Source: Phocaeicola sp. | Lineage (GTDB): Bacteria > Bacteroidota > Bacteroidia > Bacteroidales > Bacteroidaceae | Direction of reading: 5' to 3' | NCBI GenBank assembly: GCA_020026175.1 | Contig: JAHHQV010000002.1 | Coordinates: 54,165 to 118,164, forward strand | DNA length: 64,000 nt | Shown: piece by piece, positions 27,464 to 36,036 of the stretch | Position numbering within the stretch: position 1 is the stretch's first letter | Layout: every line of letters starts with the position of its first letter | The notes under the pieces: generated by a model | What the model was told of the DNA's origin: nothing | What the model saw: the letters and a program-made list of their open reading frames with translations, nothing else | The model's database searches: none | Position numbers and translations under genes: made by a program

Positions 27464-28921
27464 ATGGAACTAAATGAATTAAAACCACAGATTGTATTCC
27501 ACTATTTCGGTGAAGTATGCAATGTGCCACGTCCTTCAAAAAAAGAAGAGAAAATAAGAACTTATCTTATTGATTTTGCAAAGAACAAGGGGTTGGAATA
27601 TAAAGTAGATAAAATAGGTAATGTCCTTATCAAGAAACCTGCTACTTTGGGATATGAAGATAGAAAGTGTGTGATATTGCAGTCGCATATGGATATGGTG
27701 TGTGAGAAAAACAATGATACGCTACACAATTTTGATACCGATCCTATACAGACGTATGTGGATGGAGAATGGCTGAAGGCAAAAGGTACTACACTTGGCG
27801 CCGACAACGGTATAGGTGTGGCAACCGAACTTGCAGTGCTGGATTCGGATGATATAGAGCACGGTCCTATAGAATGTCTGTTCACTGTAGACGAGGAAAC
27901 AGGACTTACAGGCGCTTTTGCACTTGAAGGAGGTTTTATGAATGGTGATATACTTGTTAATCTTGATTCGGAAGATGAAGGTGAACTGTTTATAGGATGC
28001 GCTGGTGGTGCAGGTACTACAGCTGTATTTTCTTGTCCTATGGTAGACTCTCCTGAAGGATATTTCTTTTTCAAGGTTACAGTGAAAGGTCTTACAGGAG
28101 GCCATTCGGGTGATGATATAAACAAGAACAGAGCTAATGCCAACAAATTGTTGAACCGTTATTTGATACAGTTATCTGGCAGATATGACCTTCATATCTC
28201 TGAAATAGATGGTGGAAACCTTCATAATGCAATTCCTCGTGAGGCCCATGCAGTGTGTGCCGTACCTATGAAGGATAAGGAGTCTGTAAGAGTGGACCTG
28301 AATATTTTCATAGCCGAAGTTGAAAATGAATATTCAGTGACAGAACCTAATATTTGTTTTGAACTTGAATCGGAAACTGCATTGCCTAAGGTGATAGAGA
28401 AAGAAACCATGAGCAAGTTTCTCAACTCAATACATGCTGTCTACAATGGTGTATTTGCGATGAGTCAGAATATAGAAGGACTGGTTGAAACTTCTTCAAA
28501 CCTGGCTTCCGTCAAGATGCGTGACGGTAATATAGTTGTTGCTACAAGTCAGCGTAGTTCAATCCTTTCTTCAAGAGTGGATATGTCTCAGACGGTAGCT
28601 GCTGCTTTCCAGCTTGGAGGTGCATCTGTCACTACTGGCGACGGTTATCCTGGATGGAAGCCAAATCCATCTTCCGAAATTCTTGGAATTGCAGTAGAAA
28701 GCTATAAAAAACTCTTCGGCATAGAGCCAAAGATTAAGGCGATACATGCAGGTCTGGAATGTGGCTTGTTCCTCGAAAAATATCCTTCACTTGATATGGT
28801 ATCGTTCGGACCAACATTAAGAGGGGTTCACTCTCCTGACGAAAGGATGTTGATTCCTACGGTAGACAAATTCTGGAAACATCTTCTTGAAGTATTGAAG
28901 AATGTACCTTCTAAAAAATGA
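27464..28921 (+). CDS. pepD: Aminoacyl-histidine dipeptidase (PepD, M20 metallopeptidase)
   Basis: 485 residues, normal for PepD. The di-zinc M20 active site is visible: QSHMDMVCEKN (His/Asp), GADNGIGVA (metal-bridging Asp), DEETGLTGA (general base Glu and metal Glu), and LDSEDEGELFIGCAGG typical of the PepD subgroup, with the terminal His in LRGVHSPDERM. It hydrolyses dipeptides such as carnosine-type Xaa-His in the cytoplasm. The stop overlaps the start of the following EEP gene (ATGA at 28918-28921), so the two are translationally coupled. A -7-like TATTTTTG lies at 27416-27423. Confidence 0.95.
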   Translation: MELNELKPQIVFHYFGEVCNVPRPSKKEEKIRTYLIDFAKNKGLEYKVDKIGNVLIKKPATLGYEDRKCVILQSHMDMVCEKNNDTLHNFDTDPIQTYVDGEWLKAKGTTLGADNGIGVATELAVLDSDDIEHGPIECLFTVDEETGLTGAFALEGGFMNGDILVNLDSEDEGELFIGCAGGAGTTAVFSCPMVDSPEGYFFFKVTVKGLTGGHSGDDINKNRANANKLLNRYLIQLSGRYDLHISEIDGGNLHNAIPREAHAVCAVPMKDKESVRVDLNIFIAEVENEYSVTEPNICFELESETALPKVIEKETMSKFLNSIHAVYNGVFAMSQNIEGLVETSSNLASVKMRDGNIVVATSQRSSILSSRVDMSQTVAAAFQLGGASVTTGDGYPGWKPNPSSEILGIAVESYKKLFGIEPKIKAIHAGLECGLFLEKYPSLDMVSFGPTLRGVHSPDERMLIPTVDKFWKHLLEVLKNVPSKK

Positions 28922-29934
28922 AAAAATTAAGAACTCTGATATGTTGGGCACTGAGTCTGCTTTTTGCAGACTTGGCTGCCCAACAACAGTTTTTAGTGAT
29001 GGAGTATAATGTAGAAAATCTGTTCGATTGCAAGCATGATACTCTGAAAGATGATTTAATGTATCTACCAGATAGTCCACGAGGATGGACTGTTAGTAAG
29101 TTCAACAAGAAGATACAGAATATATCAAAGGTAATATTGGCTTCATCTGGTAAGCATGTACCAGATATTGTTGGCTTGTGCGAAATAGAAAATGAATACT
29201 GTGCACATAATCTTGTAAAACATTCTCCATTAAAGGCTGCCGGATATGAATATGTCATGACTAACTCGCCCGACTTGCGAGGTATAGATGTATTGTTTTT
29301 ATATCAGCCATACACATTCCGCTTGTTACAGAAAAACATTATCAGAATACCAACACATGAAATAGGAGGAAGACCGACACGTGATATACTTCATGTTAGC
29401 GGGATGGTAGTAAGCGGTGATACTCTCGATGTTTTCCTTTGTCATTTCCCGTCACGTTTTGGAGGTCAGAAATATAGCGAGCCATTCCGGCTTATGGCAG
29501 CAAATCGTCTGAGAACATATTCCGATAGTATAAACTCTGTACGGCAAAGTCCACATATTATTATAATGGGTGACTTTAATGATTATCCTGGCAATAAATC
29601 AATAAAGGAAGTTATAGGAGCTTCACGTCCGATGGATGATGTCTTGCCGGGAAAGTTATACAATCTTATGGATGGAAAGAGTGATGGAACATACCGGTAT
29701 AAAGGTGAATGGGGAATACTGGATCAGATGATAGTAAATGGAAGGCTGTTGAAAGAAGGGAATATCACTACCAGTCAGTCAAAGGCACACATCATAAGAT
29801 TTCCTTTTTTGCTTGAAGAAGACGACAAGTATGGAGGAGTCACACCATTCCGCACTTATATAGGTATGCGTTATCATGGTGGATATAGCGATCATTTGCC
29901 GGTAATGCTTGAGCTGGAGATAAAAGATAATTGA
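28918..29934 (+). CDS. Endonuclease/exonuclease/phosphatase (EEP)-family exported enzyme
   Basis: 338 residues with an N-terminal signal peptide (LICWALSLLFADLAA, then QQQ). EEP-fold signatures include MEYNVENLFD with the metal-binding Asn, DIVGLCEIENE (Glu ligand), the LCHFPSRFGGQ strand, MGDFNDYPGN (Asp/Asn), and the final Asp-His pair in YSDHLPVML. Family members cleave phosphodiester bonds in DNA, lipids or inositol phosphates; here the signal peptide points to a periplasmic or secreted enzyme. Bacteroides relatives are annotated only as endonucleases. It is coupled to pepD upstream and followed by a repeat array. Confidence 0.9.
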   Translation: MKKLRTLICWALSLLFADLAAQQQFLVMEYNVENLFDCKHDTLKDDLMYLPDSPRGWTVSKFNKKIQNISKVILASSGKHVPDIVGLCEIENEYCAHNLVKHSPLKAAGYEYVMTNSPDLRGIDVLFLYQPYTFRLLQKNIIRIPTHEIGGRPTRDILHVSGMVVSGDTLDVFLCHFPSRFGGQKYSEPFRLMAANRLRTYSDSINSVRQSPHIIIMGDFNDYPGNKSIKEVIGASRPMDDVLPGKLYNLMDGKSDGTYRYKGEWGILDQMIVNGRLLKEGNITTSQSKAHIIRFPFLLEEDDKYGGVTPFRTYIGMRYHGGYSDHLPVMLELEIKDN

Positions 29935-29952
29935 AATTTCTATACACAATAG

Positions 29953-30040
29953 GTTCATCACGTTCGTGATGAGTGTTTATCACGTTCGTGATGAGCATTT
30001 ATCACGTTGGTGATGAGTATTTATCACGTTCGTGATGAAC
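29953..30040. repeat. 22-bp-period array B (four units) between EEP gene and rlmN
   Basis: The 14-bp dyad ATCACG-TT-CGTGAT starts at 29957, 29979, 30001 and 30023, a period of exactly 22 bp; the third copy has one change (GTTGG). The spacers are GAGTGTTT, GAGCATTT and GAGTATTT. The array opens with GTTCATCACG and closes with the reverse complement CGTGATGAAC, so it is symmetric as a whole. It lies in the 333-bp gap before rlmN. The rest of the gap has a short direct repeat (GCGTCAA at 30129 and 30144) and a -7 box TACCTTTG at 30232-30239 for rlmN. Confidence 0.85.
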
Positions 30041-30231
30041 TTAAAACTTTTGATTGTTCTTTAGTATATACCATTTTATCAAAAGTGTAATAAGTAATAA
30101 AATCTACATATGAGGATTCAATAAATGAGCGTCAAATTGTCTAGCGTCAAGTTAGAAGTACAACAAGCCAAATTTATTATGTAAAACTGTCAAAATATTA
30201 AGATAATAGCCGTTATTTTTCAAAAAATACA

Positions 30232-30239
30232 TACCTTTG
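30232..30239 (+). promoter_or_regulatory. -7 box of the rlmN-inositol lipid operon
   Basis: TACCTTTG, 29 nt before the rlmN ATG, fits the Bacteroidetes -7 consensus. No good -33 TTTG is found 19-20 nt upstream, so strength is uncertain. Confidence 0.4.
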
Positions 30240-30267
30240 TAATATAATTAGTATATAGTATAAAGAA

Positions 30268-31311
30268 ATGACAAATATTAAGATTCCTTTATTGGGAAAG
30301 ACAATCAGTGATTTACAATCTATAGTTGCAGATTTGGGTATGCCTAAATTTACCGCAAAGCAGATATCTTCATGGATATACGAAAAGAAAGTCTTTTCTA
30401 TAGACGATATGACAAACCTTTCGGTTAAGAATCGTGAAATTCTTAAAGAAAAGTATGAAGTGGGAGCTGATGCACCTGTTCATGAAATGCGCTCGGTCGA
30501 TGGAACTGTAAAATATTTATTTCGTACTCCGGAAAATGATTATATAGAATCTGTATATATCCCAGATAATGATAGAGCCACTCTATGTGTGTCTTCACAG
30601 GTAGGTTGTAAAATGAATTGTAAGTTTTGTATGACTGGTAAGCAAGGTTATACGACAAGTCTCACAGTATCCCAAATTTTAAATCAGATTTATTCTATCC
30701 CTGAAAGAGATTCACTCACAAATGTAGTATTTATGGGGATGGGTGAACCATTTGATAATCTTGATGAAGTCTTGAAGTCTCTTGAAATTCTTACTTCAGA
30801 TTATGGTTATGGTTGGAGTCCCAAAAGGATAACGGTTTCTTCTGTAGGGCTTAAAAAAGGTTTTGAAAGATTTTTGAACGAGAGTGACTGTCATTTGGCT
30901 ATAAGTCTACATTCTCCGTTTCCTGCACAAAGAAAGGAATTGATGCCTGCCGAAAAAGCTTTTTCTATAATGGAAATAGTTGAAATTCTTAGAAATTATG
31001 ATTTCAGCAAGCAAAGAAGATTGTCTTTTGAATACATTGTTTTTAAGGGTGTAAATGATAGCATTGTATATGCTAAGGAACTTGTTAAGATTTTGAAAGG
31101 ATTGGATTGTAGGATAAATCTTATACGTTTTCATGCAATACCGGATGTTGACTTGGAAGGTACTGATATGGAGTCAATGATAACTTTTCGTGATTATTTG
31201 ACTAAACATGGTTTATTCTCTACTATAAGGGCCTCAAGAGGTGAAGATATATTTGCTGCTTGTGGTATGCTTTCTACCGCACAACAGCAATCTGAAAAAG
31301 AAAGAAACTAA
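30268..31311 (+). CDS. rlmN: Dual-specificity 23S rRNA/tRNA adenine-C2 methyltransferase
   Basis: 347 residues, radical SAM enzyme that methylates A2503 of 23S rRNA (and A37 of some tRNAs). The [4Fe-4S] motif is CKMNCKFCMTG (CX3CX2C), preceded by CVSSQVG. Later landmarks are VVFMGMGEPFDNLDEV, LAISLHSP and RINLIRFHAIP. The second catalytic Cys, which carries the methyl during transfer, is in the C-terminal FAACGML. It is the first gene of a long co-directional run; the next gene starts 13 nt downstream. Confidence 0.96.
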   Translation: MTNIKIPLLGKTISDLQSIVADLGMPKFTAKQISSWIYEKKVFSIDDMTNLSVKNREILKEKYEVGADAPVHEMRSVDGTVKYLFRTPENDYIESVYIPDNDRATLCVSSQVGCKMNCKFCMTGKQGYTTSLTVSQILNQIYSIPERDSLTNVVFMGMGEPFDNLDEVLKSLEILTSDYGYGWSPKRITVSSVGLKKGFERFLNESDCHLAISLHSPFPAQRKELMPAEKAFSIMEIVEILRNYDFSKQRRLSFEYIVFKGVNDSIVYAKELVKILKGLDCRINLIRFHAIPDVDLEGTDMESMITFRDYLTKHGLFSTIRASRGEDIFAACGMLSTAQQQSEKERN

Positions 31312-31324
31312 TAAATTTAATGAT

Positions 31325-32392
31325 ATGAAACATTTGGCTTTTTATTTAAATGTATTATTGCTGGCTGCTGTCATGGCATCATGTAATAGAAATGGTAAGA
31401 GTATAGTAACTCCAGTATCAAGCGGTCGTCCTTATGAAGTGTTGGTTGTAGCTGATGATAAATGTTGGAATAGTCCTGACAGTGCTTTATATCATGTTTT
31501 GGATACTGATGTTCCCGGTCTGCCTCAGTCAGAGCGCTCATTTAGAATTTCCAGAGTACGTCCTTCGCATTTTGACAGGGTGATGCGTATATTCAGAAAT
31601 ATAATAGTGGTTGATATTCAGGATATTTACACTCAGACAAAATTTAAATATGCGCGTAATGCATATGCATCTCCACAGATGATAATGACTATCCAGTCTC
31701 CTAGTCAAAAGGATTTTGCTGAATTTCTATCAAAGCATGGACAGATTGTTGTTGATTTCTTTACTCGTGCAGAGATGAATCGTCAGATAAATTTACTTAA
31801 GGAAAAACATAATAACGCTATTTCGGCTAAAGTTGATAGCTTATTTGATTGTGATATATGGTTCCCTAACGAATTAAACTCCTTCAAGGAAGGAAAAGAT
31901 TTCTTTTGGGCTTCTTCAAATCTTAATGATATGAATTTTGTGATGTATTCGTATCCATTTACAGATAATAAGACGTTTACAAAGCAGTTTTTTATCAACA
32001 AACGAGATTCTGTGATGAAAATCAATATTCCAGGCTCGGAAGAAGGAATGTATATGGAAACTGCGGATTCGATTTATCTTGAAGCGAAAAACATTTCTGT
32101 CAGAGGAGATTATGCATTTGAGGTAAAAGGATTGTGGGAAATGAAAAATGATGCTATGGGTGGTCCTTTTGTATCTCACGTAAGAGTAGACCGAGCAAAT
32201 GCTAGAATTATTGTTGTTGAAGCATTTGTATATAATCCTGGTAAATTGAAGAGAGATATTATGCGTAAACTTGAAGCTTCTTTATATACTCTGAAACTGC
32301 CTGCAGAAAAAGAGGTTGGTGAAATTCCGGTTGACAATGATATTACAGAAGAAAAAATAGAGACAGAACAAGGACAGAACGAAGAAAATTAA
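31325..32392 (+). CDS. DUF4837-family lipoprotein
   Basis: 355 residues from ATG 31325, which gives a clean lipoprotein signal (LNVLLLAAVMASCNRNGKS); an in-frame ATG at 31241 lies inside rlmN and is unlikely. The mature protein begins ...SSGRPYEVLVVADDKCWNS and follows the DUF4837 pattern, with a central acidic/aromatic domain and an acidic tail. The family is nearly restricted to Bacteroidetes and has no known function. It is anchored in the inner or outer membrane facing the periplasm. It is between rlmN and pdxA in a tight run (3-nt gap to pdxA), a conserved Bacteroidales order. Confidence 0.88.
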   Translation: MKHLAFYLNVLLLAAVMASCNRNGKSIVTPVSSGRPYEVLVVADDKCWNSPDSALYHVLDTDVPGLPQSERSFRISRVRPSHFDRVMRIFRNIIVVDIQDIYTQTKFKYARNAYASPQMIMTIQSPSQKDFAEFLSKHGQIVVDFFTRAEMNRQINLLKEKHNNAISAKVDSLFDCDIWFPNELNSFKEGKDFFWASSNLNDMNFVMYSYPFTDNKTFTKQFFINKRDSVMKINIPGSEEGMYMETADSIYLEAKNISVRGDYAFEVKGLWEMKNDAMGGPFVSHVRVDRANARIIVVEAFVYNPGKLKRDIMRKLEASLYTLKLPAEKEVGEIPVDNDITEEKIETEQGQNEEN

Positions 32393-32395
32393 TTT

Positions 32396-33493
32396 ATGAT
32401 TATGCGTAAGATAAGAGTAGGAATCACACACGGTGATATTAATGGTATAGGATATGAAGTCATTTTGAAGGCTTTTTCTGATTCAGAGATGATGGACATT
32501 TGTACTCCTGTTGTGTATGGTTCGCCAAAGGTTGCTGCCTATCATCGTAAGGCTATGGATATTAATACCAATTTTAGTATTATTAATTCATATAAGGAAA
32601 TACAGGATGGCAGGTTGAATATATTGAATTGTACAGCAGAGGATATAAAGGTAGAATTGTCTAAACCTACAGAAGAAGGTGGAAAAGCTGCTCTTGATGC
32701 TTTGGAAAAAGCATTGGCTGATTATCGTGAAGGCGGAATAGATGTTCTTGTCACTGCTCCTATAAACAAGCATACAATACAATCTGAAAGTTTCCATTTT
32801 CATGGTCACACGGAATATATTGAGGAGAGAGTGGGAGAAGGTAATAAGTCATTGATGATTCTTATGAAAGATGATTTTCGAGTAGCCCTTGTTACAGGCC
32901 ATGTTGCAATAAGTGAAATTCCGTCTGCTTTGACAAAAGAACTTGTAGAGCAGAAAATGGAAATATTCAACAAATCTCTCAAACAGGATTTTGGAATAGG
33001 ATGCCCTCGTATCGCAGTATTTTCTCTTAATCCTCATGCTGGTGAAAATGGTCTTATGGGTACAGAAGAGCAAACAGTTATAATTCCTGCTATAAATGAA
33101 ATGAAGGATAAAGGTATTCAGTGCTTCGGACCTTATCCTGCAGATGGATTTATGGGATCGGGTAATTATAATCATTTCGATGGTATATTGGCTATGTATC
33201 ACGATCAAGGGCTTGCTCCTTTTAAGGCTTTGGCTATGGATGAAGGTGTTAATTTTACGGCAGGTCTTCCTATTGTCAGAACATCTCCTGCCCATGGTAC
33301 TGCATATGATATTGCGGGAAAGGGAATTGCAAGTGAAGACTCTTTCCGTCATGCTGTTTATGTGGCTATAGATGTTTTCCGTAATAGATGTATGGAAAAG
33401 GAAATAAGTGCCCGTCCTTTGCGCAAACAGTATTATGAAAAGAGAGATGATAGTGATAAACTGAAACTTGATGTGGTGGATGATGAAAATTAA
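32396..33493 (+). CDS. pdxA: 4-hydroxythreonine-4-phosphate dehydrogenase
   Basis: 365 residues, NAD- and metal-dependent step of the DXP-dependent pyridoxal phosphate pathway. Landmarks are VGITHGDINGIGYEV at the start, VTAPINKHTIQ, the metal-binding His in FHFHGHTEYIEER, SLNPHAGENGLMGTEE, GPYPADG, and YHDQGLAPFKALA with GLPIVRTSPAHGTAYDIAGKG. The ATG at 32396 is kept; ATG 32402 is equally possible. The 16-nt gap to the following nucleotidyltransferase gene makes pdxA the last clearly housekeeping gene before the inositol-lipid genes on the same transcript. Confidence 0.96.
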   Translation: MIMRKIRVGITHGDINGIGYEVILKAFSDSEMMDICTPVVYGSPKVAAYHRKAMDINTNFSIINSYKEIQDGRLNILNCTAEDIKVELSKPTEEGGKAALDALEKALADYREGGIDVLVTAPINKHTIQSESFHFHGHTEYIEERVGEGNKSLMILMKDDFRVALVTGHVAISEIPSALTKELVEQKMEIFNKSLKQDFGIGCPRIAVFSLNPHAGENGLMGTEEQTVIIPAINEMKDKGIQCFGPYPADGFMGSGNYNHFDGILAMYHDQGLAPFKALAMDEGVNFTAGLPIVRTSPAHGTAYDIAGKGIASEDSFRHAVYVAIDVFRNRCMEKEISARPLRKQYYEKRDDSDKLKLDVVDDEN

Positions 33494-33509
33494 ATAAGGA
33501 TATTTAGAT

Positions 33510-34217
33510 ATGAAATTTGCTATTATTTCTGCAGGTGAAGGCTCAAGGCTTTCTCAAGAAGGTGTACAGTTACCAAAACCTTTAGTCAAATTATCAGGCA
33601 AGTCTATGATTGACAGGCTTATTGATATATTTATAGAAAATGATGCCGAGGAAATTGTTGTCATTATAAACAATGAAGTCCAAATGACTAAAGAACATAT
33701 GGTTGAACTTCAGAAGAAAGTATCTGTACCCTTAAGGGTTATAGTAAAGACTACTCCAAGTTCTATGCATAGCTTTTATGAGCTAAGTAAATATTTGAAA
33801 GATGATAAATTCTGTATGACCACGGTTGATACCATTTTCCGTGAAGATGAATTTGCCGATTACATAGAAGCGTTTAAGAATTCGGACAAGGACGGTATGA
33901 TGGCTGTTACAGATTACATTGATGATGAAAAGCCGTTGTATATTTCGACAGATGAAAATCTGAAAATAAAAGGTTTCCATGATTTGAAGACTGATGGATG
34001 TAAATATATCTCTGGTGGAATTTATTGTTTGACATCCAAAGCTATTTCCACATTAGAGAAATGTATGGAAAATGGATTGTCAAGAATGAGAAATTTTCAG
34101 CGTGAGTTGATTGTTGATGGAATGAATTTGGAGGCTTATCCTTTTTCAAAGATTCTAGATGTTGATCATGCAAGTGACATTGTAAAGGCTGAAGATTTTT
34201 TGAATCATAAAGAATAG
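33510..34217 (+). CDS. NTP-transferase-like protein in the inositol-lipid cluster
   Basis: 235 residues with a nucleotidyltransferase (GT-A/MobA-like) fold. The N-terminal nucleotide-binding signature reads AIISAGEGSRLSQEGVQLPKP (GxGxR with following Lys), then IDRLIDIFIENDAEEIVVII, a metal-site-like segment TTVDTIFRED, and SGGIYCL in the second half. It resembles sugar-phosphate or inositol-phosphate nucleotidylyltransferases. Known relatives in archaea activate inositol-1-phosphate to CDP-inositol; whether this one does so is inference from its position 6 nt before an ATP-grasp-like gene and near a CDP-alcohol phosphatidyltransferase and inositol phosphate synthase. There is no sign of truncation. 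Confidence 0.8.
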   Translation: MKFAIISAGEGSRLSQEGVQLPKPLVKLSGKSMIDRLIDIFIENDAEEIVVIINNEVQMTKEHMVELQKKVSVPLRVIVKTTPSSMHSFYELSKYLKDDKFCMTTVDTIFREDEFADYIEAFKNSDKDGMMAVTDYIDDEKPLYISTDENLKIKGFHDLKTDGCKYISGGIYCLTSKAISTLEKCMENGLSRMRNFQRELIVDGMNLEAYPFSKILDVDHASDIVKAEDFLNHKE

Positions 34218-34223
34218 AGTTTT

Positions 34224-35096
34224 ATGTCTTGTATTGAAGATAAAATAAAGATAGTTGGTATTAGTAGAGGAGATGAGTTCTCGCCAAATCATGTAGGCAA
34301 TGATGCTGCAATATTTAGATTGACTGTAGAAGAACTGGAAAAATCTGGTTTCATAGTAGAAGTATATACTGAAAAATTATTTCTAGAAAGTAGAATAAAA
34401 CCAGATTTTGTATTTGATATGGCTCGTGATAGAGCTACAGTAAATAGACTTAAAGGGTTGGAAGATGAGGGTGCGGTTGTTGTAAATTCCGGTTATGGAA
34501 TAGACAATTGTGTGAGAAAAACTATGACTGAAATTTTGATAAAGAACAAGATTCCTCATCCCGAAAGTTTCATCATCCCGACAGATACTAATTTTTCTCC
34601 TGAAATTTTCCCATGTTGGATAAAAAGAGGCGACTCTCATGCTATGGTAAAAGAGGATGTTGTGTATGTAGAGTCCAGACAGGAAGCCGAAATTGTCTTA
34701 AAGGATTTTAAGAAAAGGGGTATACCTGAAGCTGTTGTCAATAAACATCTTGTTGGTGATCTAATTAAGTTTTATGGTATTGCAGGAACTGATTTCTTTT
34801 ATACTTTCTATCCTACAGAACAATCACATAGTAAATTTGGTCTTGAAGCTATAAATGGAGAAAATAGAGGCTATCCATTTGATATTGAGAAACTGAAGGA
34901 ATATAGTAATAGAGCGGCAGAAGCTTTGAATGTTCCTATATATGGTGGCGATTGTGTAGTCTCGTCTGAAGGTGACATTAAGATAATAGATTTTAATGAT
35001 TGGCCAAGTTTTGCCAGATGTAGAGATGAAGCTGCTCCTTTTATAGCAGAATGTATAAAAAGAAGAATTTTAAAAAATATTAGTGGTAATGAGTAA
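34224..35096 (+). CDS. ATP-grasp-like protein of unknown substrate
   Basis: 290 residues, soluble. The N-terminus (KIVGISRGDEFSPNHVGNDAAIF) looks like a preATP-grasp Rossmann region, RATVNRLKGLEDEGAVVVNSG and IDNCVRKTMTEILIKNKIPHPESFII are typical of ATP-grasp proteins choosing an N-terminal fold, and the C-terminal GGDCVVSSEGDIKIIDFNDWPSF has the metal-binding D-x-N pattern. ATP-grasp enzymes ligate a carboxylate to an amine or thiol through an acyl phosphate. None is part of known inositol-lipid synthesis, so a modified head group is one possibility. It overlaps the next gene by 8 nt and follows the nucleotidyltransferase by 6 nt. Confidence 0.75.
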   Translation: MSCIEDKIKIVGISRGDEFSPNHVGNDAAIFRLTVEELEKSGFIVEVYTEKLFLESRIKPDFVFDMARDRATVNRLKGLEDEGAVVVNSGYGIDNCVRKTMTEILIKNKIPHPESFIIPTDTNFSPEIFPCWIKRGDSHAMVKEDVVYVESRQEAEIVLKDFKKRGIPEAVVNKHLVGDLIKFYGIAGTDFFYTFYPTEQSHSKFGLEAINGENRGYPFDIEKLKEYSNRAAEALNVPIYGGDCVVSSEGDIKIIDFNDWPSFARCRDEAAPFIAECIKRRILKNISGNE

Positions 35097-36036
35097 TGAA
35101 AATAAAGGCTTGAAATCTTCTTTCAAGTCAATGGATACCGAAGAATTTCTTGATATTTATTTTAACAGACCTATAGGATATGTTTGGGCCTTGTTTTTCA
35201 ACAAGTTTGGTGTTCACCCTAATGTGGTGACTATATTATCTATTTTTTTAGGTATTGGAGCTGGTGTGATGTTTTACTTTCAAGACATGAAGCACACTCT
35301 GATTGGTATATTTTTGTTAGTGTGGGCCAATCATTATGATAGTTGTGATGGACAGCTGGCTAGAATGACAGGCAAAAAAACCAGATGGGGAAGGATGTTG
35401 GATGGGTTTGCAGGTGATTTATGGTTCTTTACGATTTATGTTGCTATTTGTCTAAGATTGATGAATCAGCCGTTACCTTTTGGGATTGGTGAATCTGATG
35501 GAATGGTTTGGGGAATATATATATGGGTATTGGGAATAGTTTCTGGCGTTATTTGTCATAGTCGTCAGTGTACAATTGCTGACTATTATAGAAATATACA
35601 TTTATTCTTTTTGAAAGGAAAGGCTGGAAGCGAGTTGGATAACTTTCGTCAGCAAAGAGAAATCTTTTATAGTTTGCCTTGGAAGGGGAATTTTTGGTGG
35701 AAAGCCTTTCTATTTTTCTATGGCAATTATACTAGACGTCAAGAACTTCTCACTCCTAAGTTTCAGAAGTTTTATGCAATGGTTCAAGAAAAATATGGTG
35801 ATGATATACCCCAAGAGTTAAGAGACGAATTCAGAAAAATGAGTCTTCCACTTATGAAGTATACAAACATCCTGACTTTTAATACAAGGGCAATAACTTT
35901 GTATATTACTTTATTGATAGGTGAACCTTGGATTTATTTCTTGTTTGAGATTATTGTGATGACATTGATATATTTGTATATGATATATCGTCATGAGTCT
36001 ATGTGTGTTTATTTGTATGATAAATATGAAAGATAA
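35089..36036 (+). CDS. CDP-alcohol phosphatidyltransferase, probable phosphatidylinositol-phosphate synthase
   Basis: 315 residues from ATG 35089. The family signature is complete: DGQLARMTG...G...D...D, read as DSCDGQLARMTGKKTRWGRM followed by LDGFAGD, giving the four metal-binding Asp of DG-x2-AR-x8-G-x3-D-x3-D. Several membrane spans surround it (VWALFFNKFGVHPNVVTILSI before, WGIYIWVLGIVSGVI after). It transfers a phosphatidyl group from CDP-diacylglycerol to an alcohol. In Bacteroides thetaiotaomicron the homologous gene of this locus is reported as the phosphatidylinositol-phosphate synthase. Position and the nearby inositol phosphate synthase support that here. It overlaps both neighbours, so it is translationally coupled. 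Confidence 0.87.
   Translation: MSNENKGLKSSFKSMDTEEFLDIYFNRPIGYVWALFFNKFGVHPNVVTILSIFLGIGAGVMFYFQDMKHTLIGIFLLVWANHYDSCDGQLARMTGKKTRWGRMLDGFAGDLWFFTIYVAICLRLMNQPLPFGIGESDGMVWGIYIWVLGIVSGVICHSRQCTIADYYRNIHLFFLKGKAGSELDNFRQQREIFYSLPWKGNFWWKAFLFFYGNYTRRQELLTPKFQKFYAMVQEKYGDDIPQELRDEFRKMSLPLMKYTNILTFNTRAITLYITLLIGEPWIYFLFEIIVMTLIYLYMIYRHESMCVYLYDKYER

Noticed and set aside
29953..30040. Possible CRISPR array
   Set aside because: The period is 22 bp with spacers of only 8 bp that are themselves similar. CRISPR spacers are ~30 bp and unique, and no cas genes are near.
34224..35096. Assignment of the ATP-grasp-like protein to a named ligase
   Set aside because: Only general ATP-grasp features are visible. 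No substrate-specific motif is recognised, so no gene name is given.
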